This document shows positions 21,780 through 36,100 of a stretch of DNA of 64,000 nucleotides, piece after piece. Each line of letters begins with the position of its first letter. The first letter of the stretch is position 1. The translations under genes and the position numbers were made by a program. The notes below the pieces were generated by a model, which saw only the letters and a program-made list of their open reading frames with translations, was not told the origin of the DNA and did not search any database. The stretch is taken from NCBI GenBank assembly GCA_964016885.1, contig OZ024740.1:205800407-205864406 (forward strand), given 5' to 3'. The stretch is from Eledone cirrhosa (Eukaryota; Mollusca; Cephalopoda; Octopoda; Eledonidae).

Positions 21780-23405
21780 ATTCAAGCTGGCAACTTCAAT
21801 GGACATGTTGGCTAACATCAGGATGGCTACACTTGACTACATGGAGTATATGGTTATGACTTGAGAAATGAAGAGATGGGCGAGGCACCTAGAATTCTGT
21901 GATGTGAATGAATTAACTATTTCTAATATCAACTTTAGGAAACTAGTCAGCCACTTGATCATCTACAACACAAGCCAGATTGACATTTTGTTAGAAAAAA
22001 TGGATAGGCAGATAGTTATGAATGTTAAGTCATTCTCTGGAGGATAATACACTGCTCAACTAAGATAGTTATTAGTGACATCAGAATATGCACAAGATAG
22101 AACAAGAAATACAGGAAAATATGGAGAAGGAGAGTATGGACACTAAAGGACCTCTTTTTTAAATATATGTTCAGAAAAACCCTATGTAATGTATATGAAT
22201 AGAAGGTGGAGGAGTTAGCTATATATGATATAGAGGACAACTGGAAGTTTCTGTGACAACCTACTACAGGCTACTGATGAGAATTGTGGGTGGAAAAACA
22301 TCAGACAGACAGAGGGTGACTTGGTGGTGGAACAGCACCATGGATAGAACTGCTAAAGCCAAGAGACAATCATGGAATGACTGGAAAAAAATGGGGGTTG
22401 CAAAGATCAGTTCAGAGTGGCTAAAAGAGAAGCTATATGACAAAATTGAGAACAAGAGGTTTCCAATGTCCTGCAATGTGAGGTGTTCTGCAATGCAAAG
22501 TAGTGTGCTTGTGAGAACCAAGATGATGAGGAAAAGAGTGTTTGAAATGACACCAGTGTACTTTGTATCACTTTTTGCACAATAGAAGGAGGCTTGGAAA
22601 TGCAATTTTGAGAGGTTTATGAATGTAGTGAATGAGTGGATGGAAGAGAGACAACCCATAGCTAACACAACAGAGGGACCAGCTGTTGAAATTGACAGTT
22701 ATGGAATCAAAGAAACAATCATGGAAATGAAAAATGGTAAAGCCATCAGTCAATCAGAGACAGTTACAGACATGCTGAAATCTTCTAGAGAAATAGGAGT
22801 CAAACTAATCACATGCATAATGAATCAAGTAATACATGATGATGTCATACCCAATGACTAGCATAGCATATACTCATTAATTGTTACAAGGAGAAAAGAT
22901 AATGTAATGGAAAAAAAGCAGCTACAGAGACATAAAACTGATAGATTAAGTTATGAAGGTGGCAGGAAGTGTTTTAATACAAATAATTAGGGAAAGAGTA
23001 AAATTAAATGAGATACAGTTTTGGTTTTGTGCCAGGGAGGCGCACCACTGATATTTTCATAGTGAGACAACTATAAGAATCATGAAGCATGGATGAGTTG
23101 AGAGAAAAAGTGGGTGTAAGGGGATTTAGATGTAACATGCAGAAGAGAAGACTGCACAGGTATGTCAAGGTGATGTGTATGGATGATGATCATTGAGTGA
23201 AGAATTGACAAGAAATCCTACAGGAAGAGAGCTACAGCAGTTGAAAACCAGGAAAACCTGGGCAGAGGTTGTGAGAGCTGGTCTCAAATTGTGACAGCTC
23301 ACAGAGGAGATGATGAAGGACTACAGTGACTGGAGGGATCTCGTACTGAAAAATACCCATCCAACCCAAACATGGAAACACAAATTTAGAATAGGGATAA
23401 TGATG
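21780..23405 (+). pseudogene. Decayed copy of the PHD-finger LINE family
   Basis: Follows the 7630-10311 ORF: AGNFNGHVG (21787), VTWWWNSTMDRTAKAKRQSW (22318 on), EGPAVEIDSYGIKETIMEMK (22673 on), then near 23050 it jumps from the RT entry (VPGRRTTDIF) directly to LREKVGVRGFRCNMQKRRL. It ends DYSDWRDLVLKNTHPT and a GATGATG tail. The RT catalytic core and PHD finger are deleted and many stops are present. Confidence 0.85.
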
Positions 23406-23622
23406 ATGTGTATATATATATATATATGTGTGTTTATGTGTATATTACAAATTTTATATTTAATTTCCTTCAGAAACATTTTTATTTTTACTCCATAAAA
23501 ATGTTTAAACCTTTGTTTTCATATGAACATAAAGAAAACAAACTTAAAATCACCATAAACAATTTTTAATATTGTTATTATTATTTTTTTTTTTTCAGGT
23601 TTCTTTCTGAGTGTTTAAAAGT

Positions 23623-23748
23623 ATGGCTGACAATCAGAATGCTAGCGGCAATGAGGATAAGCCCCGAAGACGAAAGAAGGCAAAGAAGCAAAAAATCATA
23701 TCCTCCACAGGAGCTACCATCTTTATGATAATAAATGTTTTCCTTGTT
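23623..23748 (+). CDS. Tetraspanin coding exon 1
   Basis: Residues 1-42: basic cytoplasmic tail and first half of TM1 (TIFMIINVFLV). The exon itself starts at 23599. Donor GTAAGT at 23749. The next intron is 4712 bases. Confidence 0.95.
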
Positions 23749-26700
23749 GTAAGTAAACACAAAACGCTACAATTCTAAAAGGTCTACATTATGTTAAACA
23801 TTTCATTACCATATCTTTAATAAAATATACTACCTATGATTTCCAATTCATTTTTAAACTAGTCAATAATTTGGAAGGATTTAGTACTATAATTAACTTT
23901 CTCGTTATTAACCTGCCGAAGTTAGCTTTGCCTTTCATCCTTACTGGGTCGATAAAATAAAGTACCACTCATGCACTGGGGTCAATTTAATTGACCCCCT
24001 CCCCAAAATTGCTGGCCTTCTGCCGAAATCTGAAACCATTATTAACCTGGTGGTTGGAACATAACTTAACAATGATTCTTATATATAATTATGAGGGAAG
24101 ATTTTTAGATAAATATAAACATGTTAAATCTTTTCTTACTATATGTTTACTCTGCCTATGATTTGCAAACCATTTTGAAAATAGTTCAATATTTTTATAA
24201 TTTTATTTATGGAATATATCATGTAAATAGAGATTAATAGAAAAAGAAAAAAAAAGACAATTCAGATTGAGAAGAAAGAATGGAATGTAAAATAGGAAAA
24301 TATAAAGAAAAAAGAGGAAAAAAATGGAAAAAGGAAGGAATGGCAAGGACTCTAGTGTCACAGAAGAATGGAGAGGGGGGAGGGGGATGATTGGGCCTAG
24401 GGAATTTGAAAGCATTTAGTAGTAGGATTAACTTTCTCATTATTAAACCTTTCATGACAGTATTTCTAATAAAATACACTGTATTTCAATTAATTTATGA
24501 AGGATTTGAAGAGATTTACTAAAATTATTAATTATTTAATTATCAAGACATTATTTGCAGCATAACTTGTTGGAATTAAGTTGGAAGATTTTAAATTAAA
24601 TAGGGACATTTTAAAATAGGTGTTTTTGTTGTTTTTCTTTGCATAGATCCAGGGGTGGTTTGGGGTAGGTTGTTATCAAAGGGTTTAACTGCTGTTTGGA
24701 ATCTAACCTAACAAAATGGTTCTTACATAAAATTATGATGTAAAGTTTTTAGAGCTATATAAACACTTTAAAACAGTTTTGTATCATAAAACAAGGGGCA
24801 GTTTCAGGTGGTTTACAGGTCTACTTTCTTACAGCAAATTGTTAATATTTTCACTACATACCATATTAATTCAGGCATCATGTGAGACCAGTGACATCAT
24901 GACTTTCGACATGCCGCCAAGTCGAAAGTCATGACGTCACTGGTCTCACATGATGCCTGGCAGCCAATATCTCTCGAGGGCGTGAACCTGGAGGATGTGG
25001 AGTCCTTTGTTTACCTGGGCTCAACAGTGGTTCCAACGGGACAGGGCGCAATCAAGGTCAAGCGTCGCATAGGTGCTGCCAGATCCGCTTTTGGGCGCAT
25101 ACAGCGGTGTCTGTGGGACAGAAGAGAGATCACCTCGGTGACCAAAGGGTGAATCTACCAGGCCGTCGTTCTCACTATCCTCCTTTATGGCTGTGAAACA
25201 TGGCCTATGAGGGTAGTCGATCAACGAGGACTGGAGGTCTTCGACATTGACTGTCTCTGCCACATTCTTCACTGCCGACGCGTTGATCGGGTACCTACCA
25301 CCAGTCTTCGTCTTCACCTGAATCTTCAACTCCTTCCTTCAGTGCTTCTGCAACGGCACTTGAGATGGTTTGGTCACACAGCCTGATGCCCTAACTGGCA
25401 CAAGCACGTTGGCGGGCAGCTGAAGACCTGGGCAACGAAGATCAAGGAGGATCTCTCCGAACTCTCAGGTCCACAGGTGGTCGGCCTGTGTCGATGGAAC
25501 CGTGACTGGCTCGCTATCTCCAGTGACCTAGCCCGGGACCGTCATGCATGGGCTGCCATGGTTCGGGATGCTGTCAGGACAAGGGAAGAAGCCGGCTCAA
25601 CCCGTTCAGAGTGAATGTCGACACAAGTATAAGTACAAGTACAGGTCAGATGACCATGTCTTGCTCATATATCTTATAATATTATATATATAAACAAGAA
25701 GTATAAGTCAACAAATATACTCCTGAGTAAACAGACTCACCTGTACACTTCGTCGAGTGCTCTACCCTGCATACTGAAGTGTCGGTGATTAGCCAACACA
25801 GTCGAATTAATATATATATATACAAAGAATTGGGACCCAATGGCTGAGCTCTTGCCATTTCAACTCTTTATAATATAGCCATACTCTACTACCCCCAAGT
25901 ATCAAGAACTCTGTTGAGTAATGGTCTAACTTGCTAGCTAACTGTGAATATATAAAATGAAAAATATGTAGTAGACACTAATCTTTTCCTTGCCCCCTCC
26001 ACTATTCCCCTTCCTCAGTCTTGATACCCTACTCCTTACCAATATTCCATTCATCTTATCCATTTCGAACTTGCTTACACCACAACTCTCACCTTCCTCA
26101 CCCCTCATACACCTCTTTTATTCAACCCATTCATACAAGCATAGAAAGCTGGACCCACTCCACATCTAATCTCCCATAATGCTGCTGCCATGACTAAAAT
26201 GTCCACCCTGTCTGGTGATCTGGTTCCACAACAAAAGTACCCAGTCCACCCTTCAAAGTGGTTGTCTGGTAATATGACAAGAAGTAGCACCCAATCCACC
26301 CTGTTAGGTGGTCGTGCTAGTGACATAAGAGGCTCCAGTTTGTGATTGATATGATTGCCTAAATTTCTTTAAGGTGCTGCCCTAGCATGGATGCAGTCTT
26401 ATAACCAGTACACAATAATTTCATTATTATTATTATTAATAGCCAGTAAAAGAATAACATCCGCATGCAATTTGTTTCAACTTCATTTAGTATCACTAGA
26501 ATGAAATCATCAGAATTCATTAAATTATGGCTCTATTTACTAAATTAAATTAATTCATTAGAGGATTAATGATTTTGAGAGATACATAAAAAACAAGTTT
26601 ACATATTTGATAATGAATTAATATGGTATGTAGTGAAAATATTAACAATTTGCTGTAAGAAAGTAGACCTGTAAACCACCTGAAACTGCCCCTTGTTTTA

Positions 26701-29700
26701 TGATACAAAACTGTTTTAAAGTGTTTATATAGCTCTAAAAACTTTACATCATAATTTTATGTAAGAACCATTTTGTCACACGGCGGCTGCAGTGTGTACC
26801 CTTTCGAGAGCACCTTGTACATCTGTCCCATTAGTGGCCATCAGCACGATGTCATCCGCGTAGGCCAGGTCTGTCACCACGACCTCTCTCCCGACCTCTA
26901 CGCCCTGGTATTCCCGGAGCGCTGTGTTGAGAGTGTAGTCAATGGCGTAGTTAAAGAGAGTTGGCGATAGCGCACACCCCTGCCGAACACCGGTCCCAAC
27001 ATCGAACGACTCTGTCTCCCCACCATAGACCCTCACTTGAGCCCGAGTCGACTGGTAGTAGCCTTGTATAAGACGAAGCAGCTTCACTAGGATGCATTAT
27101 ACGCCACAGGGCTTCCCGATCTACCGAGTTGAAGGCAGCTGCAAAGTCGATGAAGCAGAGGACGGTAGGCTGTTGATGTGCCCACCGTTGTTCCAGGACA
27201 CGCCGGAGAATGAAGATTTGATCAGCGCACCCTCTCCCCAGACGGAAGCTGCCCTGAGAAGGACGGGTACGGACATCATGGATGGCCTGGAACCTCTTCA
27301 GCAGAAGGATTGCCAAGCTTTTGGCAGCAACGTCAATTAAACTGATACCCCTGTAGTTGGAACACAGTTTCCTGTCGCCCTTTTTGAAGAAGGGTAGGAG
27401 AGTTGCCTCGCTCCGTTACCCACACCGAGGAGAGGACTCGATGGGGCCAAGCTGCGAAGACATCAGGCTCAGCCTTGTAGACATGGAACGCTATCCTCGC
27501 CCAGCGCCTTGTTGTTCCGGAGATGTGTCAGGACACCACGTACCTCCTCGACCATTGGAGGGGCAGTGTTGCACCCGTATTCTTCTCCGGAAGGCTGCAC
27601 CTGGGTTGGTGTGGATGGTGGCAGGTGGTTCAGCAGCTCGGAGAAATGGTCCCACCATCGGACTAGCCAGTCATTAAGATTGGTAATGACCGCCCCGTTC
27701 CGATCACGGATTGTCTCGCTGATACCCGTACTGCTTCGGCTGGCCTGCTTCACCAGTTGGTAGAGCTTGCGCAAGTCACCACAAGCTGCTGCCCTCTCCG
27801 TCTGCTCTGCAAACTCGCGCCAGTGTGCATTCCGATCAGCCCGAATAGCCCGAGATGAGCGACATCGGAGATCTCGAAGATCATCTGACCTGACTTGTCT
27901 TTTAACAGGACAACTCGACTAACCCATGCTGGCATAGAAAAGGGGGATGTTAAACAGTGATGAAGATGATGATGATGACGACAGGCATCCTCCCCCTCAT
28001 CTTCATCATTATCACCATTTAACATCCATCCTGGCAGGAGTTGGGCTGAGATAGAGGCTCATCTCTTCTCATTAAATGGATATATATCTCTTCAATGGAT
28101 ATATTCTTGTTGGCAATGTTTATAGAATGTTTATAGCAATTGTCTCTTTTTCACTATCATCATCATCGTTTTTACACCCATTTTTCCTTGCTTTCATGGG
28201 TCAGATGAGCTTGCTTCAGTACCACATCTCTCCACTTGTTTACCTCTTTATTCATCCCCTTTATGAGATCAGCTTTCAGCCCCTCTGTTCGTGTCTTTCT
28301 TGGTCTGTCTCTTTCTCAGTTTCCTCAATGATCCTCATATACTACAGCATCTCTTCATTTATTTATCTCCTTTGTAAAGTTCAGTGTTTGAAGACAAAAT
28401 ACATTGTTTTATAGATATAAATCTCTCTGATAGATTTTATTTTCTTCTTCAATATTACAGATAATTGGTGGTACATTGATCCTGGGTGGAATTGTAGTAA
28501 AATATGGCTCTGCAAAAATGGAGATACAGTTACAACCACTTTACCATACTATGGCAGAGGCAATAGCTGAAGCAGATATGCCAAATTTCGATAAATATGT
28601 CAATGTCACACATAATGTAGCACTGGGTTTCATTGTAACTGGAGGATGTCTTCTTTTCATCGCTGTGTTAGGATGTTGTGGTGGCTGTTGTCAAAATAGG
28701 TCATTACTAATACTGGTAAGTACAATCATTTCTTTCATCTTTTTAATGCATATAACTAAGCTGTTTATCCCTTTTGTTACAATATTTCTAGTAAAATACA
28801 CTCCCAATGTGTTTCAATTAATTTTTTTGAAATTCTCATGAGTGGAGAATATATTTATGACGTTTTAATATTGTGATATCTAAAATATCTTATGTGTCAT
28901 TTAGAGTAGAGTTTTTGTTTCACAACTCCATTACATAATGATGTTTTACCAATTTCTGACTGTTTTGACAGTCATATTCATTAAAAACAAAAACAAGAAG
29001 AAATATAAATTTACTGTTAAAAATGAAACCGGTGTAATATTCACCTACAAAGTGAAACCGGTGTAAGATTCACCTTCAAAATGAAACTAGTGTAATATAT
29101 ACCTCCAAAGTGAACAAATAATTTAGCAGCTCATTTATGTAAAATTTTGAAGTTGGTGAAAATTGGCACAATTTTGAATATAAGCTGACTCCCATTTCCC
29201 TATTTTTACCATTGACTTTTTATTTTTGTCACATATTTCTTGGCTTGGTGATGGTGGTGGTGGTAAAGATGTTGATGATGATGTTAATGATGAGGGTGGA
29301 TGGGGGTTAATGGTGATGAGGATGGATGATGATGATGATGATGCTGATGATGATGATAATGATAATGATGGTGATGATGATGATGATGATGTTGATGATG
29401 ATGATGATGTTGGTGATGATAATGATGATGATAATGATGGTGATGATGATGATAATGATGATGTTGATGATGATGATGATAATGATAATGATGTTGATGG
29501 TGATGATAATGATGTTGATGGTGATGATAATGATTCACTGCTATATTATTGTTATTTCCCTTAACTTCCAGTATGGAGTCTTGTTAGGTGGTGTGATGAT
29601 AGCAGAAACAGGATTTGTCATATTGCTGTTTTCAGTTAAGAAAGAAGTAAGTGACATTTTGTATCAATCTATTAGTTTACTTTGGTCTTTCTTTCTCTCT

Positions 29701-32506
29701 TTCTCTCTTTCTTTGTTTCTTTGTTTCTTTGTTTCTTTCTCTCTTTATTTCTTTCTTTAAAGTGATAGTGCTGGTGTCATAATAAAATGCACCCAGCACA
29801 CTCTGTAAAATGGTTGTGCTGGCACCACAGAAAATACATCCAATCCACCCTGTCTACATATTGTCCATACAGTGTACCTATTGTAAACCTGATACACACA
29901 GGGATACAGTGTACCTATTGTAAACCAGATACATAGATACAATGTACTTGTTGTAAACTAGATACACACAAGGATACAGTGTACCTATTGTAAACCAGAT
30001 ACACACAGGGATACAGTGTACCTATTGTAAACCTGATACATACAAGGATACAGTGTACCTATTGTAAACCTGATACACACAGGGATACAGTGTACCTATT
30101 GTAAACCTGATACACACAGGGATACAGTGTACCTATTGTAAACCAGATACATAGATACAGTGTGCCTATTTAAACCAGATACACACAGGCATAGAGTGCA
30201 CCTGTTGTAAACCAGATACACACAGGGATACAGTGTACCTATTGTAAACCAGATACACACAGGGATACAGTGTACCTATTGTAAACCAGATACACACAGG
30301 GATACAGTGTACCTATTGTAAACCAGATACACACAGGGATAGAGTGCATCTATTGTAAACCTGATACACACATCCCAATAAGGATGATAAACAAAACTAA
30401 CTTCTGCAGGATTTGAACTAAGAACGCAAAGGGCCGTAACTCTATGCCGCTAAGCATGTTGTCCGACGCTCTACCGATTCTGCCAATCCACCGCTCTGAA
30501 GGAGTAAATAATAATGGGTGGTTTTGGTATCCGAAGAGACAAATTACTAAACTATTCTTATTTCAAATAATTTTATTTTAGATGAAAGACTCTATGAAAG
30601 AACCAATGATTAACAACCTGAAAAATATGTATGCTGGTCCTGACAAAGAAGATGTTACTTCATATGGTTGGAACTTTGTTATGTCTACGGTATGTAGCAT
30701 TTTTTACTAAAGAAATCATGTTTGTGTATCAACCATAAACTTTTCAGTAAACTGCTTTTTTCATAAGAAAATTAGGAAATTTGTTCATCTGCTGCAGTGG
30801 TTCTTAATTTTTTTTACCTATGGACACCTTTCATTCCTACTTTACTCTGGTGGACCCCCAGAGCCATTCGATATTTTAAAAATCCTATTGTATCTATTAA
30901 AATTAAATATTCTAAGGAACTGTATAAAAATTGTTAAAATATCTTGTGTAGTGTAGAAGTATAACCAATTTATCGTGCAAAAACATTATTAACTAACGAA
31001 AATTCAATAGAAAATGAGTCACACATACAAAAATTATGAAATATCTGAAGAATTTCTTACCTTTTTCAATAATAGAAATCAAAGGAAGAAAAGTGCCAAC
31101 AATAACTGTAATCAATCTTTCTCTCTCTCTTTGTAAAAATGTATATATACATATAGAGTGGGTGACCAATGTTTATATAAATATACACATTTTTATTATG
31201 TAGGCCTGTAAACACCACTAGATGTGGCTTCAAGTGGGTTTGATTTCAAAGGGTTCAATACTGATACTAAATGTGAATCTAAATGGAATTTTATCTCTCT
31301 AAACATTTTTTTTTTTTGCAGTTCCAGTGTTGCGGAATCAGAAACTACACAGAATTTCATTATGCTAAAAAATGGGATCGAAGAATTAAAATTAAGGGCA
31401 TGCAATTCTTGAAAGAAATTCCTGACACCTGCTGTTCCCGTAAAGTTGATATTTTGAATGAAAAACAATTCAAAGAAGTGATTGACACAAATTGTACCAT
31501 TTACCCAACTGTTAATAATTCATATATTGGAAAGGTAAGTCCTTGTCCTATACATTTTTTACTGGTTTAATTCATTAGACTGCGACCATGCTGGGGCACT
31601 GCTTTAAAGAGATTTAGTCAAACATATCAACCCTGGTCCTTATTTTATCTGCCACTTTTTGTCAGACTGTTACATTACATGACATAAACAAAGTCACTGA
31701 TATAAACATAGAAACAAACACACACACACACATGCACACACACACATATATATGGTCTTCTAAATGTTTTTAATTAAACATACGGTATATTGCCAAATAT
31801 ACTATACATACATTCATGCATACATCGCTATTTCAGAGCACCAATCCTAATACCTAATTTTTGTTGGACCGGCAATCTCTCTGTGTAATCAGCTCCTGAT
31901 TATTACTGGAATTCTATAAGGGGATTGTAACATTCAGTTACTGTTACTGTGGGTTCACCAGAGTCGGGCCAGATCAATTCAGATCGAACCATGAGCTGAT
32001 CAATCGCAAAATTGTCATCATTTACTTCGTTATTTTTGTTTACCTTTTACATACAATTATATATATATATATATATACCCTTGCACGCAGGGAAAAGCGG
32101 ACGTAAAATGATGATGATGATGATGATGATGATATATATATATATATATATATACAACTCAAACGTAATGAAGACCTAAGACTTCGTCCTTTATCATTTT
32201 CACTATATATATATATATTGGAAAATGTGTGAGATCCTTGGTACAGTTAGGTATATTTGAAAAAAAAATGAAAAGAATGACTTCACTTGTAGTGTTAAAT
32301 AATTTGATTTAATTTTATAATATAACTCATAATATTATAATATTATAAAATTAAATCAAATTATTTAACACTACAAGTGAAGTCATTCTTTTCCTTTTTT
32401 TTTCAAATATACCTAACTGTACCAAGGATCTCACACATTTTCCAATATATATATATATAGTGAAAATGATAAAGGACGAAGTGTTAGGTCTTCATTACGT
32501 TTGAGT

Positions 32507-32577
<71 letters not shown>

Positions 32578-35500
32578 GTATGTAAAAGGTAAACAAAAAT
32601 AACGAAGTAAATGATGGTTGTGGTGGTGGTGGTGCTGCTGGTGCTGGTGGTACTGCTGGTGGTGGTTGAGAATTTCCTTGCCGTTTGTAGTAGGTTAAGC
32701 AATTAGAGGCAAGTAGTGTGGTAATGCTTGAGAACTATGTTGTTTATTACCTGCACAAAATCCTGAAAAAGCACAGTTAGATATCAACTCTTGAGAGCAT
32801 TGCTTTGATACACCATTTCCAAAGGACCTCTGTCAGTTTCAATGTTGAGTGTTCCTGTCATTCAATCAATGGAACAGCCAGCTCATGAAATTAATGTGTA
32901 AGCGGCTGATCATCCATAGGCACATGCACCCTTAAACCATTAGCATTTAATCCGACCATATCGAGCAAGAATTCTTTCAGCTATTTTTGTTCAAACCGGC
33001 TGTAACCAGCCCCTCATACCAACGTTAAGATATTGTTCTCAAAATGAATAATATCAAAATCTCATAGATTCGATATTATGTGAGATAATTATGTAAGGTA
33101 AAGCCTTTTCTGTGAAAATACAATATTATATACTAGCAATTTAGCCCGGCGTTGCTCGGGTTTGTTCATTTGCTATGAAAAGTTACATACAGGTAAATGT
33201 GGCTTGAAAGCGAATAAGCTTATCAATTAAGTGCATAAAGCAGTTGAACCGGTTATTAAAAGTTACGAACCAATTAGCATTTTGGACAATCAATGATGGG
33301 TTAATAATCTTCCAATAGCGAATTTAGCAGACCAAAGTTGCCCTGATGCTGTTGGGTGTCAGATCTGTCTGCCATAGGTGACCCTACCAGGAAATAGTTT
33401 TCCAGACGGCATAGCTCCAACACCAACATCTATAGCACCTCTTTGTAGACAATATTGCGTGTCATCCCTTGAGGAGTGTAAGCAAAAAGTCCATTCCTGC
33501 TCCCTACGCAGGAACAGGCAACATAAAGTTGGCCATGGGAGAAGCATGGCTCCCCCAAATGGATGCCTGCCACCGATAATGTTTGCCCTTGTGACTTGTT
33601 AATGGACATGGCAAAACATGGTCTCACCGGAAATCGAACGGGATATCTGACGCCGAGGGGAAAAGGTTCATCCTTGGCAGTGTATTCGGCAGAATTGCCA
33701 GAAGTACAACACTATGGGTGTTGTGATATTAATATTTAACCAATGAAAGTCGTAAAAAATAAATAATTTAAACATTCCGATTCATATGTCTATAGCATTA
33801 ATCTGTTATATGAAGTGTTATTTTGCGGGTTGTTATTTGCAATAAGTTGATTTAAAATGCCCCAGAAAAGCCGTATGTCAATACGGAACTCCAATGACTC
33901 CCCCAGCAGTTAAATTATAGAGAGGGGGAATAATCTATTATAGAGAGAGGGAAGAGCGATGGAGAGAGTAAAGCTAAGAAACTATAGGGAGGTGTGTAAA
34001 ACAGTGTTGTCATATAGAGAGTGAAGAGCGACAGAGAGAGTAAAGCAGTTAAATTATAGAGAGGGGGAATGATCTATTATAGAGAGAAGGAAGAGCGACG
34101 GAGAGAGTAAAGCTATGTTTGTTGTTGTATAAATTGATGTGTTGCTTAGTTTTCAAAGTTTATGTCGAGTTCCTGAACAAAGTTTTGTCGCTGTTGTAAA
34201 CTGTAATGGTGATAGGGTAGTAGAAGGAGGCATTAACCTTTTAAAGAGAGTTGCAGAGGAGATTGAGAGGGGAGTAGAGGGAGGGATGAACCTTTTAAAG
34301 AGAGTTGCAACATGTATGTAGTTTCATTGATTGTTGAGGGTAGTAGAGAGAGGGATTAAGCGTGTAAGAGAGAGGGTTACAGCATGTATTTAGTTTTATC
34401 GATTTTTTTCATAGAAGCAGGAAATTTTGGCAAAGTTTATTATGCGTTGACCATCGTTGGTAAATTTGGAGCACATTGGAAAAAATCATCAAAATCGGTA
34501 GAAAAATGTGGAAATGCATAAAAATCATACACACACACAGACAGACATTTTCCGTTTTATATATAGAGAGATAGAGTAATGTGAATGCAAAAGGGTTAAT
34601 GTAATTCTTAGGAGATTCAGTGTAATACAGTGTGTGACAAGGCAGGTTCTTTGAATTATAAGCACTGTCTAACCAAAAGACTTTTAAACAGTTTCCACAT
34701 ACACAATTTCTTTTACAAAGCATGGATTAACCCAAAGCTATGGCAAATGATACTTACCCAAGATACCATGTAATGGGATTGAACCTGGAACCTAATGATT
34801 GTGAAGTGAACTTCTTTAGTGTTCAAACCGGCCAAAACCGGCCAGAGTTCTCTACCTCTTCCTGTTGAAACTGGCTGTAACTGGTCACTCAAACTGATGT
34901 TAAGGTATTGTTTTCAAAATAAATACTTTCAAAATCTCATAGATTCGATATTATGTGAGATAATTATGTGAGGTAAAGCCTTTACTATTAAAATATAATA
35001 GTATATATAAAATAATGTGAATGTTAAAAGGTTAAACATTCAGCTGTATTACATCCATATAGACTCTATATTCTATTTCTGTCTTTGTTCAGTATATAAT
35101 ATAACTTAAGCCTTTAGCATTTAAACCGGTTGTATCCAGCCAGAATTCTCTCACCTATTTCTCTTCAAACCGGCTGTAACTAGCTACTCATATTGATGTT
35201 AAGGTATTGTTCTTAAAATAAATAATATCAAAATCTCATAGCTCCAATATTATGTGAAAATATAATAGTAAATATAGAGTAATGTAAATAGTAAAGGGTT
35301 AAACTACTATGGACATCACTCACAACTGAGTATGACTTGGGAGCATTGACCATGCTTCAGCTAAGAGTTTTAAGTGTCTGTGTAGTTGTGAATATAAAGA
35401 CGGTCACAAATATAATGGGCTTTTCTAAAGTTTCTGTCTACCAAATTTCACTCTCAAGACATAGGTCAACCAAAGGCTATAGGAGATGACACTTGTGACA

Positions 35501-36023
35501 AAGTACTACAAGGCAGGTGTGAACTCCAGCCACAAGGTTGCAAAGACAACTCCTTGACTACACAGCTAAAACTTCACACTTTTAAATCTTTTCTTTAATA
35601 AATATAAACCCACAACATTTCTCAGGTTTCTCTCTGAAGTCCCCCACCCAACAGACTCCCCTTGATAATGGATGGTAAATCTGAAAATATTTGGGATCAT
35701 TAAAATTGCTAAGGATAACTTTTTATCATTCTCACTCTCTTATCTCAGTTTGTTTTCTTTCTCTATCTATTTTCTCAACTTCTCATTACCTTGCACACAT
35801 TGTTGGGCTTCCAAATATCCAAACTTATTTTCTAGTTGTATTTATATCAAATATAAAATTATTTTGTTGCAGAGTTGTTGGAAAACAATACAGTCTTTAT
35901 TGAGTGAACAGAGTGGACTTATGATGGGAATTGGTATAACAGTATTAGGATTTGAGGTAAGTGTTTAAAAGAAGAATACTTAGGATTGTTATTATATAAT
36001 TAACAATCCTATTTTAATAATTC

Positions 36024-36100
<77 letters not shown>

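Larger units (their letters stand above)
32932..34599 (+). mobile_element. TTAA MITE, copy d, split by Helitron D
   Basis: The left part 32932-33132 (TTAAACCATTAGCATTTAAT) and the right part from about 34568 (AGAGTAATGTGAATG...GGGTTAA) join to one normal MITE when 33133-34567 is removed. Confidence 0.82.

Noticed and set aside
29226..29564. Poly-Asp or poly-Met protein upstream of exon 3
   Set aside because: Microsatellite; the joined tetraspanin reading uses the acceptor at 29571 and does not include it.
32460..32505. Possible hammerhead in the intron 5 palindrome (ATGATAAAGGACGAAG)
   Set aside because: The GGACGAAG part resembles a hammerhead half, but CTGANGA is absent in both arms.
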